This document shows, piece by piece, positions 34,418 to 43,060 of a stretch of DNA of 55,948 nucleotides. The stretch lies in the NCBI GenBank assembly GCA_029261925.1, contig JAJDAJ010000084.1, positions 1 to 55,948 on the forward strand, read 5' to 3'. This DNA comes from Deltaproteobacteria bacterium (GTDB lineage: Bacteria > Myxococcota_A > UBA9160 > SZUA-336). A model generated the notes under the pieces. The model was not told the origin of the DNA. It searched no databases and was given only the letters and a program-made list of their open reading frames with translations. Within the stretch, counting starts at the first letter, position 1. Every line of letters starts with the position of its first letter. A program made the position numbers and the translations under genes.

Positions 34418-35577
34418 CAGGAGCTCCGGGGCAGGCCGAGCACGCGCCCGGCGATGATGTTCCGGTTGACCTGCGAGGTGCCCCCGGCGATCGAGGTGGA
34501 GCGCACGTACACGCGATCGTGTCCCCAGCGGCCGCCGTTCGCCGCCGCTCCCAGTGCCTCGCCGGCGGCCCTGGCGAGGCGGTTCTCGACGTCGGACCAG
34601 ATCAGCTTGATCAGCGAGCCCTCGGGTCCCGGTGGTCGCCCGTGCGCGGCCTGCGAGATCGCCCGATCGGCCAGCGCCTTCATGTTCTCGGCCATGGCGT
34701 AGGCGCGCATGATCTCGTGGCGCGCCACGGGCGCGTCGAAGGCGCTGCCGTCCCCGCGTGGGGTGGCGCGCGCGTCCGCGATCAGCTGCGCGACCTTCTT
34801 GCGGACCCGCAGGTGGAGCGACGCCACGCCCGCGCGCTCGTGCGAGAGCGTCGTCAGCGCCACGCGCCAGCCGTCGTGCAGCGGGCCCAGGAGCGCCGAC
34901 TTCGGCACGCGCGCGTCCGTGAAGAAGAGCTCCGCGAACTCCTCGGTGCCCGCGATCGTGCGCAGCGGCCGGGCCTCGATGCCGGGAAGAGTCAGGTCCA
35001 CGAGCAGGCAGGAGATGCCGCGGTGCTTGCCGGCGTCGGGATCGGTGCGGACCAGCAGCTCGCACCACTGCGCGTGGTGGCCGAAGGTGTTCCAGATCTT
35101 CTGGCCGTTGACGATCCAGGCATCGCCGTCGTCGACGGCGGCCGTTCGCAGGCCGGCGAGGTCGCTGCCGGCCTGCGGCTCGCTGAAGCCCTGCGACCAG
35201 ATCTCGTCGCCGCGCAGCATCGGGCGCAGGAAGCGCTGCTTCTGCTCCTCGGTGCCGTACTCCATGATCGCCGGCGCGATGTTCGACAGGCCGATCGGGT
35301 TCAGCGGCCCGGGAGCGTCGGCGCGCGACATCTCCTCCGCGTACACGAGCTGCTCGACGACGCCGGCCTCGCGGCCGCCGTACTCGCGCGGCCACGACAG
35401 CGCCGCGTAGCCGGCGTCGGCCAGCCTGCGGTTCCAGTCGCGAAGCTGCTCCCGGTGGGGGCCGTCGAGGGCCGAGCCGTGTCCCTCGCCGCGCAGCTGC
35501 GGGTCCAGGTTGGCCTCGATCCACGTGCGGAGCTCGGCGCGGAACGCCTCGGCCCCCGGTCCGTAGTCGAAGTCCAC
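34417..35577 (-). CDS. Acyl-CoA dehydrogenase, subunit B of an adjacent pair
   Basis: 386 residues from GTG 35577. It retains classical signatures: GYAALSWPREYGGREAGVVEQ, WSQGFSEPQAGSDLAGLRT (flavin and substrate loop), AWIVNGQKIWNTFGHHA and the C-terminal STSIAGGTSQVNRNIIAGRVLGLPR (quoted by its G-G-T-S-Q and N-I-I-A core). It probably oxidises acyl-CoAs to enoyl-CoAs with FAD, passing electrons to ETF. Its stop shares one base with the downstream dehydrogenase start, so equimolar co-translation is expected. It begins 9 bases after the acyl-CoA ligase stop. Confidence 0.92.
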   Translation of the reverse strand: MDFDYGPGAEAFRAELRTWIEANLDPQLRGEGHGSALDGPHREQLRDWNRRLADAGYAALSWPREYGGREAGVVEQLVYAEEMSRADAPGPLNPIGLSNIAPAIMEYGTEEQKQRFLRPMLRGDEIWSQGFSEPQAGSDLAGLRTAAVDDGDAWIVNGQKIWNTFGHHAQWCELLVRTDPDAGKHRGISCLLVDLTLPGIEARPLRTIAGTEEFAELFFTDARVPKSALLGPLHDGWRVALTTLSHERAGVASLHLRVRKKVAQLIADARATPRGDGSAFDAPVARHEIMRAYAMAENMKALADRAISQAAHGRPPGPEGSLIKLIWSDVENRLARAAGEALGAAANGGRWGHDRVYVRSTSIAGGTSQVNRNIIAGRVLGLPRSS

Positions 35578-35586
35578 GCCGCGCCC

Positions 35587-37143
35587 CTAGATCGCGCGCT
35601 CGCGGTCCTGCCAGTAGGGCTCCCGCAGCTTGCGCTTGTACAGCTTGCCGTTCGGATCGCGCGGCAATGCGTCGACGAAATCGATGCTGCGCGGCCGCTT
35701 GTACTTGGCGAGCCGCTGCTCGCAGTGCGCGAGCAGGTCCGCCGCGAGAGCCTCGTCGGCCACGTGGCCGGGCGCGGGCTCGATCACGGCCTTGACCTGC
35801 TCCCCCCAGTCGGCGTCGGGGATCCCGAAGACCGCCGCATCACCGACGGCCGCGTGCTCCAGCAGAGTGGCCTCGACCTCGGCGGGGTAGATGTTGACCC
35901 CGCCCGAGATGATCATGTCGATCTTGCGGTCGCACAGGAACAGCCAGCCGTCCTCGTCGAGGTAGCCGACGTCGCCCGCGGTGAAATAGTCGTCGATCCG
36001 GCTCGAGCGCGTCTTGCCGGGATCGCCGCCGTACTCGAAGTCGGAGAGCAGCTTCAGGTAGACGTTGCCGATCTGATTCGGACCCAGCGGGTTGCCGTCG
36101 TCGTCGTAGATGCGCACGTCGGCCCCGCCGCCCCAGGGGCGCCCCACGGTGCCCGGACGGGCGAGCCACTCGCGCGGCTTGGCGAGCGTGCCGCCCCCCT
36201 CGCTGGCGCCGTAGTACTCGTAGACGACCGGGCCCCACCACTCGAGCATGCGCTGCTTCACGTCCACGGGGCAGGGCGCTCCGGCGTGCAGTACCTGGCG
36301 CAGCGACGACAGGTCGAAGCGCTTCCGGTCGGCGTCGGGTAGCTGGAGCAGGCGGTGGAACTGCGTGGGCACCATCTGCGTGGTGGTCACGCGGTGGCGC
36401 TCGATCAGCTCGAGCGTCTCCAGCGGCGACCAGCCGTCCATCAGCACGACCCGGTGGCCGTAGTGCAGCGAGAACCAGGCGTAGGAGAGGGCGGCGAGGT
36501 GGTACATCGGCGAGCCGCAGAGGTGCACGCCGTCTCCACCCGGAGTGATGTCGAACTTCGCGAGCTGCTGTCCGTAGAGGTGCGCCTGCTGGTCGGGATC
36601 CATCTCGACCATGGCGCGGCGCACGCCCTTGGGTCGGCCGGTGGTGCCGGAGGTGTACTGGAGCATCTGACCGGCACAGCGATCGTCCGGACGGCTCGCG
36701 GGCTGTCCCGAGCGGAACGCCGCGAGCTCCCGGAACCCGGGGATCTCACCCACCGCCAGGCAGGTCGCGGGGGCGAGCCCGGCCTCGCGCGCGGCCGCGC
36801 CGACCTGCTCGCCGAAGCGCGCGTGCGCGATGAACGCCGATGCCTTGGAGTCCGCGAGCACGTGGGCCATCTCGGGCGCGGTCAGGTGCGTGTTCAGCGG
36901 GGTGATGTACCAGCCGGCCTGCATCGCGGCCAGGTAGGCCTCGAAGACCTCGGCGCCGTTGGGCAGCGCGATGGCCAGCGTGGCCCCCCGTCCGAGACCC
37001 TGCGCGCGCAGGGCGTGCACCAGCTGGTTGGAACGGGTCAGCAGATCGCCGGCAAGCACCTCGCCGCGGTCCGGAGTGACCAGCGCCACCTCGCCCGGTC
37101 GCGCGGCGGCGGTCAGCCAGAAGGAGTTGAGGCCGGATTCCAA
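35587..37143 (-). CDS. Acyl-CoA ligase (AMP-binding)
   Basis: 518 residues from TTG 37143, chosen because GAGGA lies 6 bases upstream and the family N-terminus begins at ESGLNSFWLTAAARPGEVALV; no in-frame ATG or GTG gives a better fit. Core motifs are intact: MLQYTSGTTGRPKGVRRAM, YEYYGASEGGGT, FTAGDVGYLDEDGWLFLCDR, KIDMIISGGVNIYPAEVE and the catalytic Lys in PRDPNGKLYKRKL. It is first in the leftward operon ligase, dehydrogenase, dehydrogenase, kinase, and is divergent from the hydratase at 37199, with only 55 bases shared for both promoters. It should activate the free acid substrate of that pathway. Confidence 0.92.
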   Translation of the reverse strand: MESGLNSFWLTAAARPGEVALVTPDRGEVLAGDLLTRSNQLVHALRAQGLGRGATLAIALPNGAEVFEAYLAAMQAGWYITPLNTHLTAPEMAHVLADSKASAFIAHARFGEQVGAAAREAGLAPATCLAVGEIPGFRELAAFRSGQPASRPDDRCAGQMLQYTSGTTGRPKGVRRAMVEMDPDQQAHLYGQQLAKFDITPGGDGVHLCGSPMYHLAALSYAWFSLHYGHRVVLMDGWSPLETLELIERHRVTTTQMVPTQFHRLLQLPDADRKRFDLSSLRQVLHAGAPCPVDVKQRMLEWWGPVVYEYYGASEGGGTLAKPREWLARPGTVGRPWGGGADVRIYDDDGNPLGPNQIGNVYLKLLSDFEYGGDPGKTRSSRIDDYFTAGDVGYLDEDGWLFLCDRKIDMIISGGVNIYPAEVEATLLEHAAVGDAAVFGIPDADWGEQVKAVIEPAPGHVADEALAADLLAHCEQRLAKYKRPRSIDFVDALPRDPNGKLYKRKLREPYWQDRERAI

Positions 37144-37198
37144 GAAAGTCCTCGTGGTAGAGTTGCGATCGCCAATTCTGCCACATCCGGGGAGGCCC

Positions 37199-38176
37199 AT
37201 GGCCGGCAATCCAGACGCCGCGAGGCCCGTGTTCGAGAGCATCGAGGCGGGGCAGCGCATTCCCGAGCTGGTGCGAGTGACCGATCTCGCCCACTGGAAC
37301 CGCTACGCCGCGATCAACGACGAGTTCATTCCGATCCACATGGATCCGGCGGCTGCCCACGCGGTCGGTCAGCCGGACGTCTTCGGCATGGGCAACCTGC
37401 GCGTCGCGTACCTGCACGCCATGCTGGACGACTGGCTGGGCGACGCGGGCGACGTCGCGGCGTTCGAGTGCCAGTTCCGCGGCTTCAACTTCAAGGGCGA
37501 CGAGCTCGAGGCCGCCGCCACGGTGACCGGGAGCGAGCAACGCGATGGTCTCCAGCTCGTGCACGTGGACCTCGCGGTCCACAACCAGCGCGAGGAGAAC
37601 ACCACTCCGGGCACGGCGACCCTGGTCCTGTTCCGGGACGGCAAGGCGGCGATGCCCGCGGCGGCGCCCGCGGGCGGCAGCGGCGAGAAGCGCGAGCGCG
37701 GCGTCTGGCTCGACGACGAGACCCTGTCCTGGCTGGGTCGCTCGACCGAGCCCTACCAATCGCTGCCCGTGGGCGCCAATGACATCCGGCGCTGGTCGAT
37801 GGCCGTGCACTACCCCGAGCCCTCGCCGGCGCGCTACTACGATGAGGCGGTCGCGAAGCAGGGCGCGTGGGGCGGACTGGTCGCGCCGCGCGACTTCAAT
37901 CCCTTTGCCTGGATGCAGGGCGTGCAGAACCGCATGCCCTGGATGCGCGGCGTGGGGACCGAGCCGGGCGAGCGCATACTCAACGGCGGTCAGCGCAGCC
38001 TGCACTTCGAGCGCATCCGCCCCGGCGACGTGATCACCGCGCAGCTCTCGCTGACCGACGCCTACGAGCGGGACGGTCGGCTCGGCACCATGCTCTTCCT
38101 GATCACGGAGACGCGCTGGACCAACCAGGACGGCAAGCTCGTGCGCCTGGGATACATGACCACCATCTACTACTGA
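37199..38176 (+). CDS. Double hot-dog MaoC-like enoyl-CoA hydratase
   Basis: 325 residues, two hot-dog domains. The N-terminal half has the hydratase-2-type segment NDEFIPIHMDPAAAHAVG (Asp and His in D-x(4)-H-x-D context) and then VFGMGNLRVAYLH. The C-terminal half (VGANDIRRWSMAVHYPEPSPARYYDEAVA...APRDFNPFAWMQG, named by key residues) resembles the FAS1-type MaoC N-domain. This order, catalytic half first, is the reverse of most MaoC fusions. Hydration of an enoyl-CoA is predicted. ATG 37199 follows GGGGAGG. It heads the rightward operon with a hydroxyacid dehydrogenase and CoA transferase. Confidence 0.83.
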   Translation: MAGNPDAARPVFESIEAGQRIPELVRVTDLAHWNRYAAINDEFIPIHMDPAAAHAVGQPDVFGMGNLRVAYLHAMLDDWLGDAGDVAAFECQFRGFNFKGDELEAAATVTGSEQRDGLQLVHVDLAVHNQREENTTPGTATLVLFRDGKAAMPAAAPAGGSGEKRERGVWLDDETLSWLGRSTEPYQSLPVGANDIRRWSMAVHYPEPSPARYYDEAVAKQGAWGGLVAPRDFNPFAWMQGVQNRMPWMRGVGTEPGERILNGGQRSLHFERIRPGDVITAQLSLTDAYERDGRLGTMLFLITETRWTNQDGKLVRLGYMTTIYY

Positions 38177-38196
38177 CGCACGGCGGGGACGGGAGC

Positions 38197-39099
38197 ATGG
38201 CTCGACTTGGATTCATCGGCCTGGGCAACATCGGCGGGGCGATCGCGCGCAACCTGCTCGAGGACGCGCACGAGCTGATCGTGCACGACGCCGATCGTGA
38301 GCGCGTCGAGGACCTGGTCGAGGCCGGCGCGCAGGCCGCGATCGACGCGGCCGATGTGGCGCGACACAGCGAGATCAGCTTCCTGTCGCTGCCCACGCCC
38401 GACGTGGTCGACGCGGTCGCGGCGAACTGGCTCGAGGGCGCGGCCGCCGGCAGCGTGCTGGTCGACCTGTCCACCGGCTCCCCGGCGCGCGCACGGGCGC
38501 TGGGAGAGCGCGTGCGTGCGGCGGGCTGCGAGCTGCTCGACTGTCCGCTCACCGGTGGTGCGCCGGGCGCGCAGATGCGGATCCTGATGTTCATGGTCGG
38601 CGGCGATGTCGCGGTCTACGAGCGCGTGCGGCCGGTGCTCGAGAAGATCGGCCGGGCGAGCTTCCACCTGGGCGATCAGGGCAAGGGCATGGCGGGCAAG
38701 CTGGTCAACAGCGCGGTCGCCTTCAGCGCGACCTGGGCGTCGATCGAGGCGCTGGCACTGGGCAGCAAGGCCGGAATCGACCTGCGCACGCTGGTCGACA
38801 TGCTGCGCACCGGCGGCGCGGGCAACTTCTACCTCGACCGGATGGTGGACGGGATCGGCAACCGCGGTGCCCCGACGCAGTTCGCGCTCGGGCTGGCGGC
38901 GAAGGACGCTGCCCTGATGCTCGAGCTCGGCCGGGAGACGGGGGTCCCGACGCCCGTGCTGGCGCAGATCGAGCAGGTGCTGGTCAGCGCGATCGGTGCG
39001 GGGCTCGGCGACGCCGACTGGTCGGACCTGCCGGCCCTGATGGAGCGGCAGGCGAACCTGCGGCTCGAGCTGCCGCCGGCGGACGACGGCAAGGCGTGA
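38197..39099 (+). CDS. Beta-hydroxyacid dehydrogenase (3-hydroxyisobutyrate dehydrogenase family)
   Basis: 300 residues. The N-terminal Rossmann motif is GFIGLGNIGGAIARNLLE (NAD(P) binding), the substrate-binding DCPLTGGAPGA corresponds to the family DAPVSGG signature, and the catalytic Lys lies in GMAGKLVNSAVAFS. The C-terminal helical domain continues with GAPTQFALGLAAKDAALMLE. Expected chemistry is NAD(P)-dependent oxidation of a beta-hydroxyacid to the semialdehyde or keto acid. ATG 38197 has GGGA upstream. It lies 20 bases after the hydratase and overlaps the CoA transferase start (GTGA). Confidence 0.92.
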   Translation: MARLGFIGLGNIGGAIARNLLEDAHELIVHDADRERVEDLVEAGAQAAIDAADVARHSEISFLSLPTPDVVDAVAANWLEGAAAGSVLVDLSTGSPARARALGERVRAAGCELLDCPLTGGAPGAQMRILMFMVGGDVAVYERVRPVLEKIGRASFHLGDQGKGMAGKLVNSAVAFSATWASIEALALGSKAGIDLRTLVDMLRTGGAGNFYLDRMVDGIGNRGAPTQFALGLAAKDAALMLELGRETGVPTPVLAQIEQVLVSAIGAGLGDADWSDLPALMERQANLRLELPPADDGKA

Positions 39100-41504
39100 G
39101 CGCCGCGCCGCTCGAGGGCGTGCGCGTCGTCGATCTCACGACGGGCATCCCCGGCGGCTACGCCGGCAAGCTGCTGCGCGACGCGGGCGCCGACGTGCTG
39201 CACGTCGAGCCGCCAGGCGGCGATCCGCTGCGCGCCTGGTCCGCATCGGAGCGCTCGCGCGACGCGCACGGGGACGGTGTGCTCTTCCGCTACCTGCACG
39301 GCGGCAAGCGCTCGCTGGTGCTCGACCTCGAGCGAGGCGCGGATCGCGCGCGCCTGTTCGAGCTCTACGCCGGCGCCCGGCTGGTGCTCGAGAGCGGTGC
39401 GCCGGGGCGGCTCGACGCGCTCGGCCTCGGCGCGGGCGCGCTGCAGGCGCGCAGTCCCGCGGCGTCGCTGATCTCGATCACGCCCTTCGGTCAGACCGGT
39501 CCCTGGTGCCAGCGGCAGGCGAGCGAGTTCCTGCTGCAGGCCTGGTCCGGCTGCATCGCCTGCCGGGGACGCGGCAGCCGCGAGCCCGTGCAGATCGGCG
39601 GGGGCCTCGGGGAGTGGGTGGGCGGGACCTGCGCCGCGGTCGCTGCGCTGGCGGCGCTGCGGCGCGCGGATCGCTGCGGCCGCGGCGATGCGCTGGACGT
39701 GTCGCTGCTCGAGGCCATGACGCCCACGTTCACGAACCTGGCGACGGTCTGGGGCGCGCTCTCGGGGATCGGGGATCTGCCGTTCGCCGACGAGTTCCCC
39801 TCGGTACACCCGACCCGCGACGGCTGGATCGGCTTCTGCATCTTCACGGGACAGCAGTGGAGCGACTTCACGCTGCTCATCGAGCACCCCGAGCTGCGCG
39901 AGCAGCGCGACCTCGACACCATGATGGGGCGCATCGCGCGCGGCGACGAGATCCGCGGTCTGATCGACGCCTACTGCGCGCGCTTCACGACCGACGAGCT
40001 CGCGGAGCGCGCCGAGCTGCTGCGGGTGCCGGTGGCGCCCATCGGCAACGGCGAGAGCCTGCCGCGCATGGAGCACTTCGGGCGGCGCGGCAGCTTCGTG
40101 CGCAATCCGCGCGGTGGCTTCCTCCAGCCGCGCGTGCCGTATCTGCCGCAGCGCTGGGATCCGCTACCCGCCGCCGCGGCGCCGCGGCTCGATGAACACG
40201 CCCGTGCGACCGATCCGCCCCCCGTACCCCCGCCCGCACCGCGCGATCCGTGCGCCGACGACGCCGGTCCTCTGGCGGGCGTGCGCGTGCTGGACCTGAC
40301 GGCCTTCTGGGCCGGACCCCACGCCGGGCTGACGCTCGCGGCGCTGGGCGCCGACGTGATTCACGTGGAGTCGATCCAGCGGCCCGACGGGATGCGCTTC
40401 GGCTCCGTGCGCCCGCCCGGCAGCGACGACTGGTGGGAGTGGGGGCCCACGTTCCACGCCGCCAACCTCGGCAAGCGGGGCATCACGCTGGATCTGTCGC
40501 GCCCGCGCGGCGTGGAGCTGGCCCGTGCGTTGATCGCGGTCTCGGACGTGGTGATCGAGAACTTCTCGCCGCGCGTGGTCGAGCAGTTCGGCCTCGACGC
40601 GGACGGTGTCGCGCGGGCCAACCCGCGCGCGATCCTGGTCCGGATGCCGGCCTTCGGGCTCGACGGTCCCTGGCGCGAGCGCGTGGGCTTCGCCCAGACC
40701 ATGGAGCAGCTGACCGGCATCGCCTGGCTCACGGGCTATCGCGACGACGGACCCATGAACGCCCGCGGCCCGATGGATCCGCTCGCCGGGCTGCACGCCG
40801 TGCTCGCGGTGCTCCTGGGCCTCGAGCACCGCGACCGCACGGGCGAGGGCGGTGCGATCGAGTCGATCATGGCCGAGACCGCGCTCTCGGTGGTGGCGGA
40901 GCCAGTGCTCGAGCACGACGTCTGCGGCGAGCTGCTCACGCGCGACGGCAACCGCTCGCGCCGCGCCGCCCCGCAGGGCGTCTACCCGTGCGCGCCGGGC
41001 GCCGGCGCTGCGGCGCGCTGGGTCGCACTCTCGGTCGAGACCGGGGCCCAGTGGCGCGCACTGGCGCGGTGCATCGGCCGGGAGGATCTGGCGGACGACC
41101 CGGGGCTGGTCGACCGGCCGGGTCGGGCCGCGCGCCACGACGAGCTCGACGCGGCCATCTCCGCGTGGTCCAGCGGGCTGGAGCCCGATGCCGCCCTGGC
41201 CGCGCTGCTCGAGGCCGGCGTGCCCGCGGCGGCGGTGACCGGCTCGCGGCGCGCGGGCGACCTCGAGCAGCTGCGCGCGCGCGGCTTCTTCGAGCCGGTC
41301 GCGCACCCGGTCATCGGCGAGCACCCGATGCCCGGCATGCCCTGGCGCTTCGAGCGCGGCGCGAAGCGCACCTGGACCCGCCCCGCGCCGCGCATCGGCG
41401 AGCACAACGCCGAGGTTCTCGGCGCGCTGCTGGGGCTGAGCGAGGCGGATCTCGAGGAGCTGCGCGCCGAGGGCATCATCGGTGCGCGCCCGCTGGGCCT
41501 CTGA
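39096..41504 (+). CDS. Fused tandem class III CoA transferase (CaiB/BaiF family)
   Basis: 802 residues, two complete family III CoA-transferase domains in one chain: residues 1-375 open with LEGVRVVDLTTGIPGGYAGKLL, and residues 392-802 open with LAGVRVLDLTAFWAGPHAGLTL; a Pro-rich linker lies between. In the second half the expected catalytic Asp is Asp561 (MDPLAG). By ungapped alignment the equivalent in the first half is Glu173 (GEWVGG), so only the second site may form the usual Asp-CoA anhydride. Family III enzymes move CoA between carboxylic acids. It is translationally coupled to the hydroxyacid dehydrogenase upstream and convergent with the CMD-like gene, 7 bases away. Confidence 0.88.
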   Translation: MSAAPLEGVRVVDLTTGIPGGYAGKLLRDAGADVLHVEPPGGDPLRAWSASERSRDAHGDGVLFRYLHGGKRSLVLDLERGADRARLFELYAGARLVLESGAPGRLDALGLGAGALQARSPAASLISITPFGQTGPWCQRQASEFLLQAWSGCIACRGRGSREPVQIGGGLGEWVGGTCAAVAALAALRRADRCGRGDALDVSLLEAMTPTFTNLATVWGALSGIGDLPFADEFPSVHPTRDGWIGFCIFTGQQWSDFTLLIEHPELREQRDLDTMMGRIARGDEIRGLIDAYCARFTTDELAERAELLRVPVAPIGNGESLPRMEHFGRRGSFVRNPRGGFLQPRVPYLPQRWDPLPAAAAPRLDEHARATDPPPVPPPAPRDPCADDAGPLAGVRVLDLTAFWAGPHAGLTLAALGADVIHVESIQRPDGMRFGSVRPPGSDDWWEWGPTFHAANLGKRGITLDLSRPRGVELARALIAVSDVVIENFSPRVVEQFGLDADGVARANPRAILVRMPAFGLDGPWRERVGFAQTMEQLTGIAWLTGYRDDGPMNARGPMDPLAGLHAVLAVLLGLEHRDRTGEGGAIESIMAETALSVVAEPVLEHDVCGELLTRDGNRSRRAAPQGVYPCAPGAGAAARWVALSVETGAQWRALARCIGREDLADDPGLVDRPGRAARHDELDAAISAWSSGLEPDAALAALLEAGVPAAAVTGSRRAGDLEQLRARGFFEPVAHPVIGEHPMPGMPWRFERGAKRTWTRPAPRIGEHNAEVLGALLGLSEADLEELRAEGIIGARPLGL

Positions 41505-41511
41505 GGGCGGG

Positions 41512-41880
41512 CTAGTCGCCGAGCACCGCAGCCGCGGCGTTGAGGGCGCCGACCGCGGCGGGGATGCCCGCGTACTGCGAGGTCTGCATCAGCACCTCGA
41601 TCAGCTCCTCGCGCGAGATCCCGAGGTTCAGCGCGCCCGCCAGGTGCCCCTGGAGCTCGTTGGTCTTCCCGAGCGCCGCGAGCTGCGCGACCGTGCACAG
41701 GCTGCGGCTGCGCACGTCGAGCTGCGGCCGCGACCAGAAGCCGCCGAAGCAGAAGCGCGTGACCATCTCGAAGAACTCGGGCGCGAGCTTCTGTCCGGGC
41801 ATGCCCGGGCCGTCTCCCGTGCGCTCGCCCCAGAGCTTGCGCGTGACCTCGGTCCCTCGCTCCATCAGCTCGTCCGACAT
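41512..41880 (-). CDS. Carboxymuconolactone decarboxylase (CMD) family protein
   Basis: 122 residues. FGGFWSRPQLDVRSRSLCTVAQLAALGKTNELQGHLAGALNLGISREEL (named by its R-S-R-S-L and H-L-x-G-A-L core) matches gamma-carboxymuconolactone decarboxylase, with no CxxC pair. ATG 41880 has a perfect AGGAGG. It is the last gene of the leftward DUF35-thiolase unit, 25 bases after the thiolase-like gene. It is paralogous to 6827-7204 (shared FGG(F/V)WSR and H(L/M)AGAL) but clearly diverged. The role in this pathway is unknown; lactone or beta-keto acid decarboxylation is possible. Confidence 0.83.
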   Translation of the reverse strand: MSDELMERGTEVTRKLWGERTGDGPGMPGQKLAPEFFEMVTRFCFGGFWSRPQLDVRSRSLCTVAQLAALGKTNELQGHLAGALNLGISREELIEVLMQTSQYAGIPAAVGALNAAAAVLGD

Positions 41881-41905
41881 CGGATCCTCCTCGATCTCGT
41901 TGTGC

Positions 41906-43060
41906 TCAGTCTCGACCGAGCAGGTTGACGGTGCACACGCTGCCGCCGCCGACGAGGTGCGCGAGTGCGATCCGCGCGCCCTCGACCTGGCGCGGGCCAG
42001 CCTCGCCGCGCAGCTGCTGCGTGATCTCGAAGATCTGGGCCAGGCCCGTCGGGCCCCCGGGGTGGCCGCGCGCCACCAGGCCGCCATCGGTGTTGAACGG
42101 GATGCGGCCGCCCAGTGACGTCTGCCCCTCCTCGACCAGCTTCTCGGCCGCGCCCTCGGCACAGAAGCCGAGCAGCTCGTAGTACTCGAGCTCCTCGTTC
42201 GAGAAGGCATCGTGCACCAGGGCCAGGTCCACGTCGTCGGGACCGAGCCCCGCGGCCTCGTACGCCTCGAGGGCCGTGTCGCGCGTCATCGTCGCGGGGC
42301 CGACCACGGGTCCCACGAAGGTGTGGCCGGGGGAGTAGGTCTCGGTCTGAAGCGCGGACGAGAGCGCGCGTACCAGCGGCCGCCCGGGCTGGAGCTCGCG
42401 CGCCAGGTCGGCGCGCGCCAGGATCGCACACGCCGCGCCGTCGGAGACCGGGCAGGCCATCATCGCGGTCAGGGGCTCGGCGACCATCGGGGCAGCGAGC
42501 ACCTCGTCGACCGTGATCTCGTGATCGGCGCGACGGTGGCAGCGCGGATTGGGCGCGCCGTGGTTCCAGTTCTTGGCCGCGATGCGAGCGAAGTGCTCGG
42601 GTCGCGTGCCGCGCTCGTGCATGCGTCGCATCGCCCAGAGCGCGAAGTACGCGGCCGGCAGGATGGGGCTGTCGATCTGGTCGCGCCCGGACCCGCGGCC
42701 CCCTCCGCCGCTGGCCAGGTCCGTCATCTTCTCGAAGCCCAGCGCCATGGCCACGTCGGCGCGACCGCTGGCGACCGCGCTGGCCGCCTCGCGAAACGCG
42801 ATCAGGCCGGTCGCCGAGGCGTTCTCGACGTGCGTCACCGGGAGCCCGGTCAGGCCGAACTCCTTCATGATCTTGATGCCGGTCATCGGCGACGCCTGCA
42901 TGTAGCCCACGAAGGCCTCGCCCACGCGATCGAAGCCGATCCCCGCGTCGTCGAGCGCCTCGAGCCCGGCGCTGCGCGCCAGCTCGGTCTGGGTGCGGTC
43001 GCGGTGCTGGCCGAACGGTGTCATGCCCACGCCGATCACGGCGACGTCGTCGAGCTTCAT
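41906..43060 (-). CDS. Thiolase-fold (SCP-x/Ltp type) protein lacking the nucleophilic cysteine
   Basis: 384 residues, a full thiolase fold similar to SCP-x-type thiolases and Ltp2 aldolases. The nucleophile loop normally reading NAC-A(S/T)G is NASATG here, with Ser82 replacing the Cys; the HDCF motif is HDAF (about residue 266). The GHPGGPTG histidine and the late GGGSVCTVN Cys remain. Canonical thiolysis is therefore doubtful. Ltp2-type retro-aldolases of steroid side-chain degradation have the same fold and require a DUF35 partner, and a DUF35 gene overlaps this start by 4 bases. An aldolase or lyase role is a reasonable inference. The exact substrate is unknown. Confidence 0.87.
   Translation of the reverse strand: MKLDDVAVIGVGMTPFGQHRDRTQTELARSAGLEALDDAGIGFDRVGEAFVGYMQASPMTGIKIMKEFGLTGLPVTHVENASATGLIAFREAASAVASGRADVAMALGFEKMTDLASGGGGRGSGRDQIDSPILPAAYFALWAMRRMHERGTRPEHFARIAAKNWNHGAPNPRCHRRADHEITVDEVLAAPMVAEPLTAMMACPVSDGAACAILARADLARELQPGRPLVRALSSALQTETYSPGHTFVGPVVGPATMTRDTALEAYEAAGLGPDDVDLALVHDAFSNEELEYYELLGFCAEGAAEKLVEEGQTSLGGRIPFNTDGGLVARGHPGGPTGLAQIFEITQQLRGEAGPRQVEGARIALAHLVGGGSVCTVNLLGRD

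Noticed and set aside
41906..43060. Calling this gene an ordinary acetyl-CoA acetyltransferase
   Set aside because: The nucleophilic Cys loop reads NASATG and HDCF reads HDAF, so canonical thiolase chemistry is not supported.
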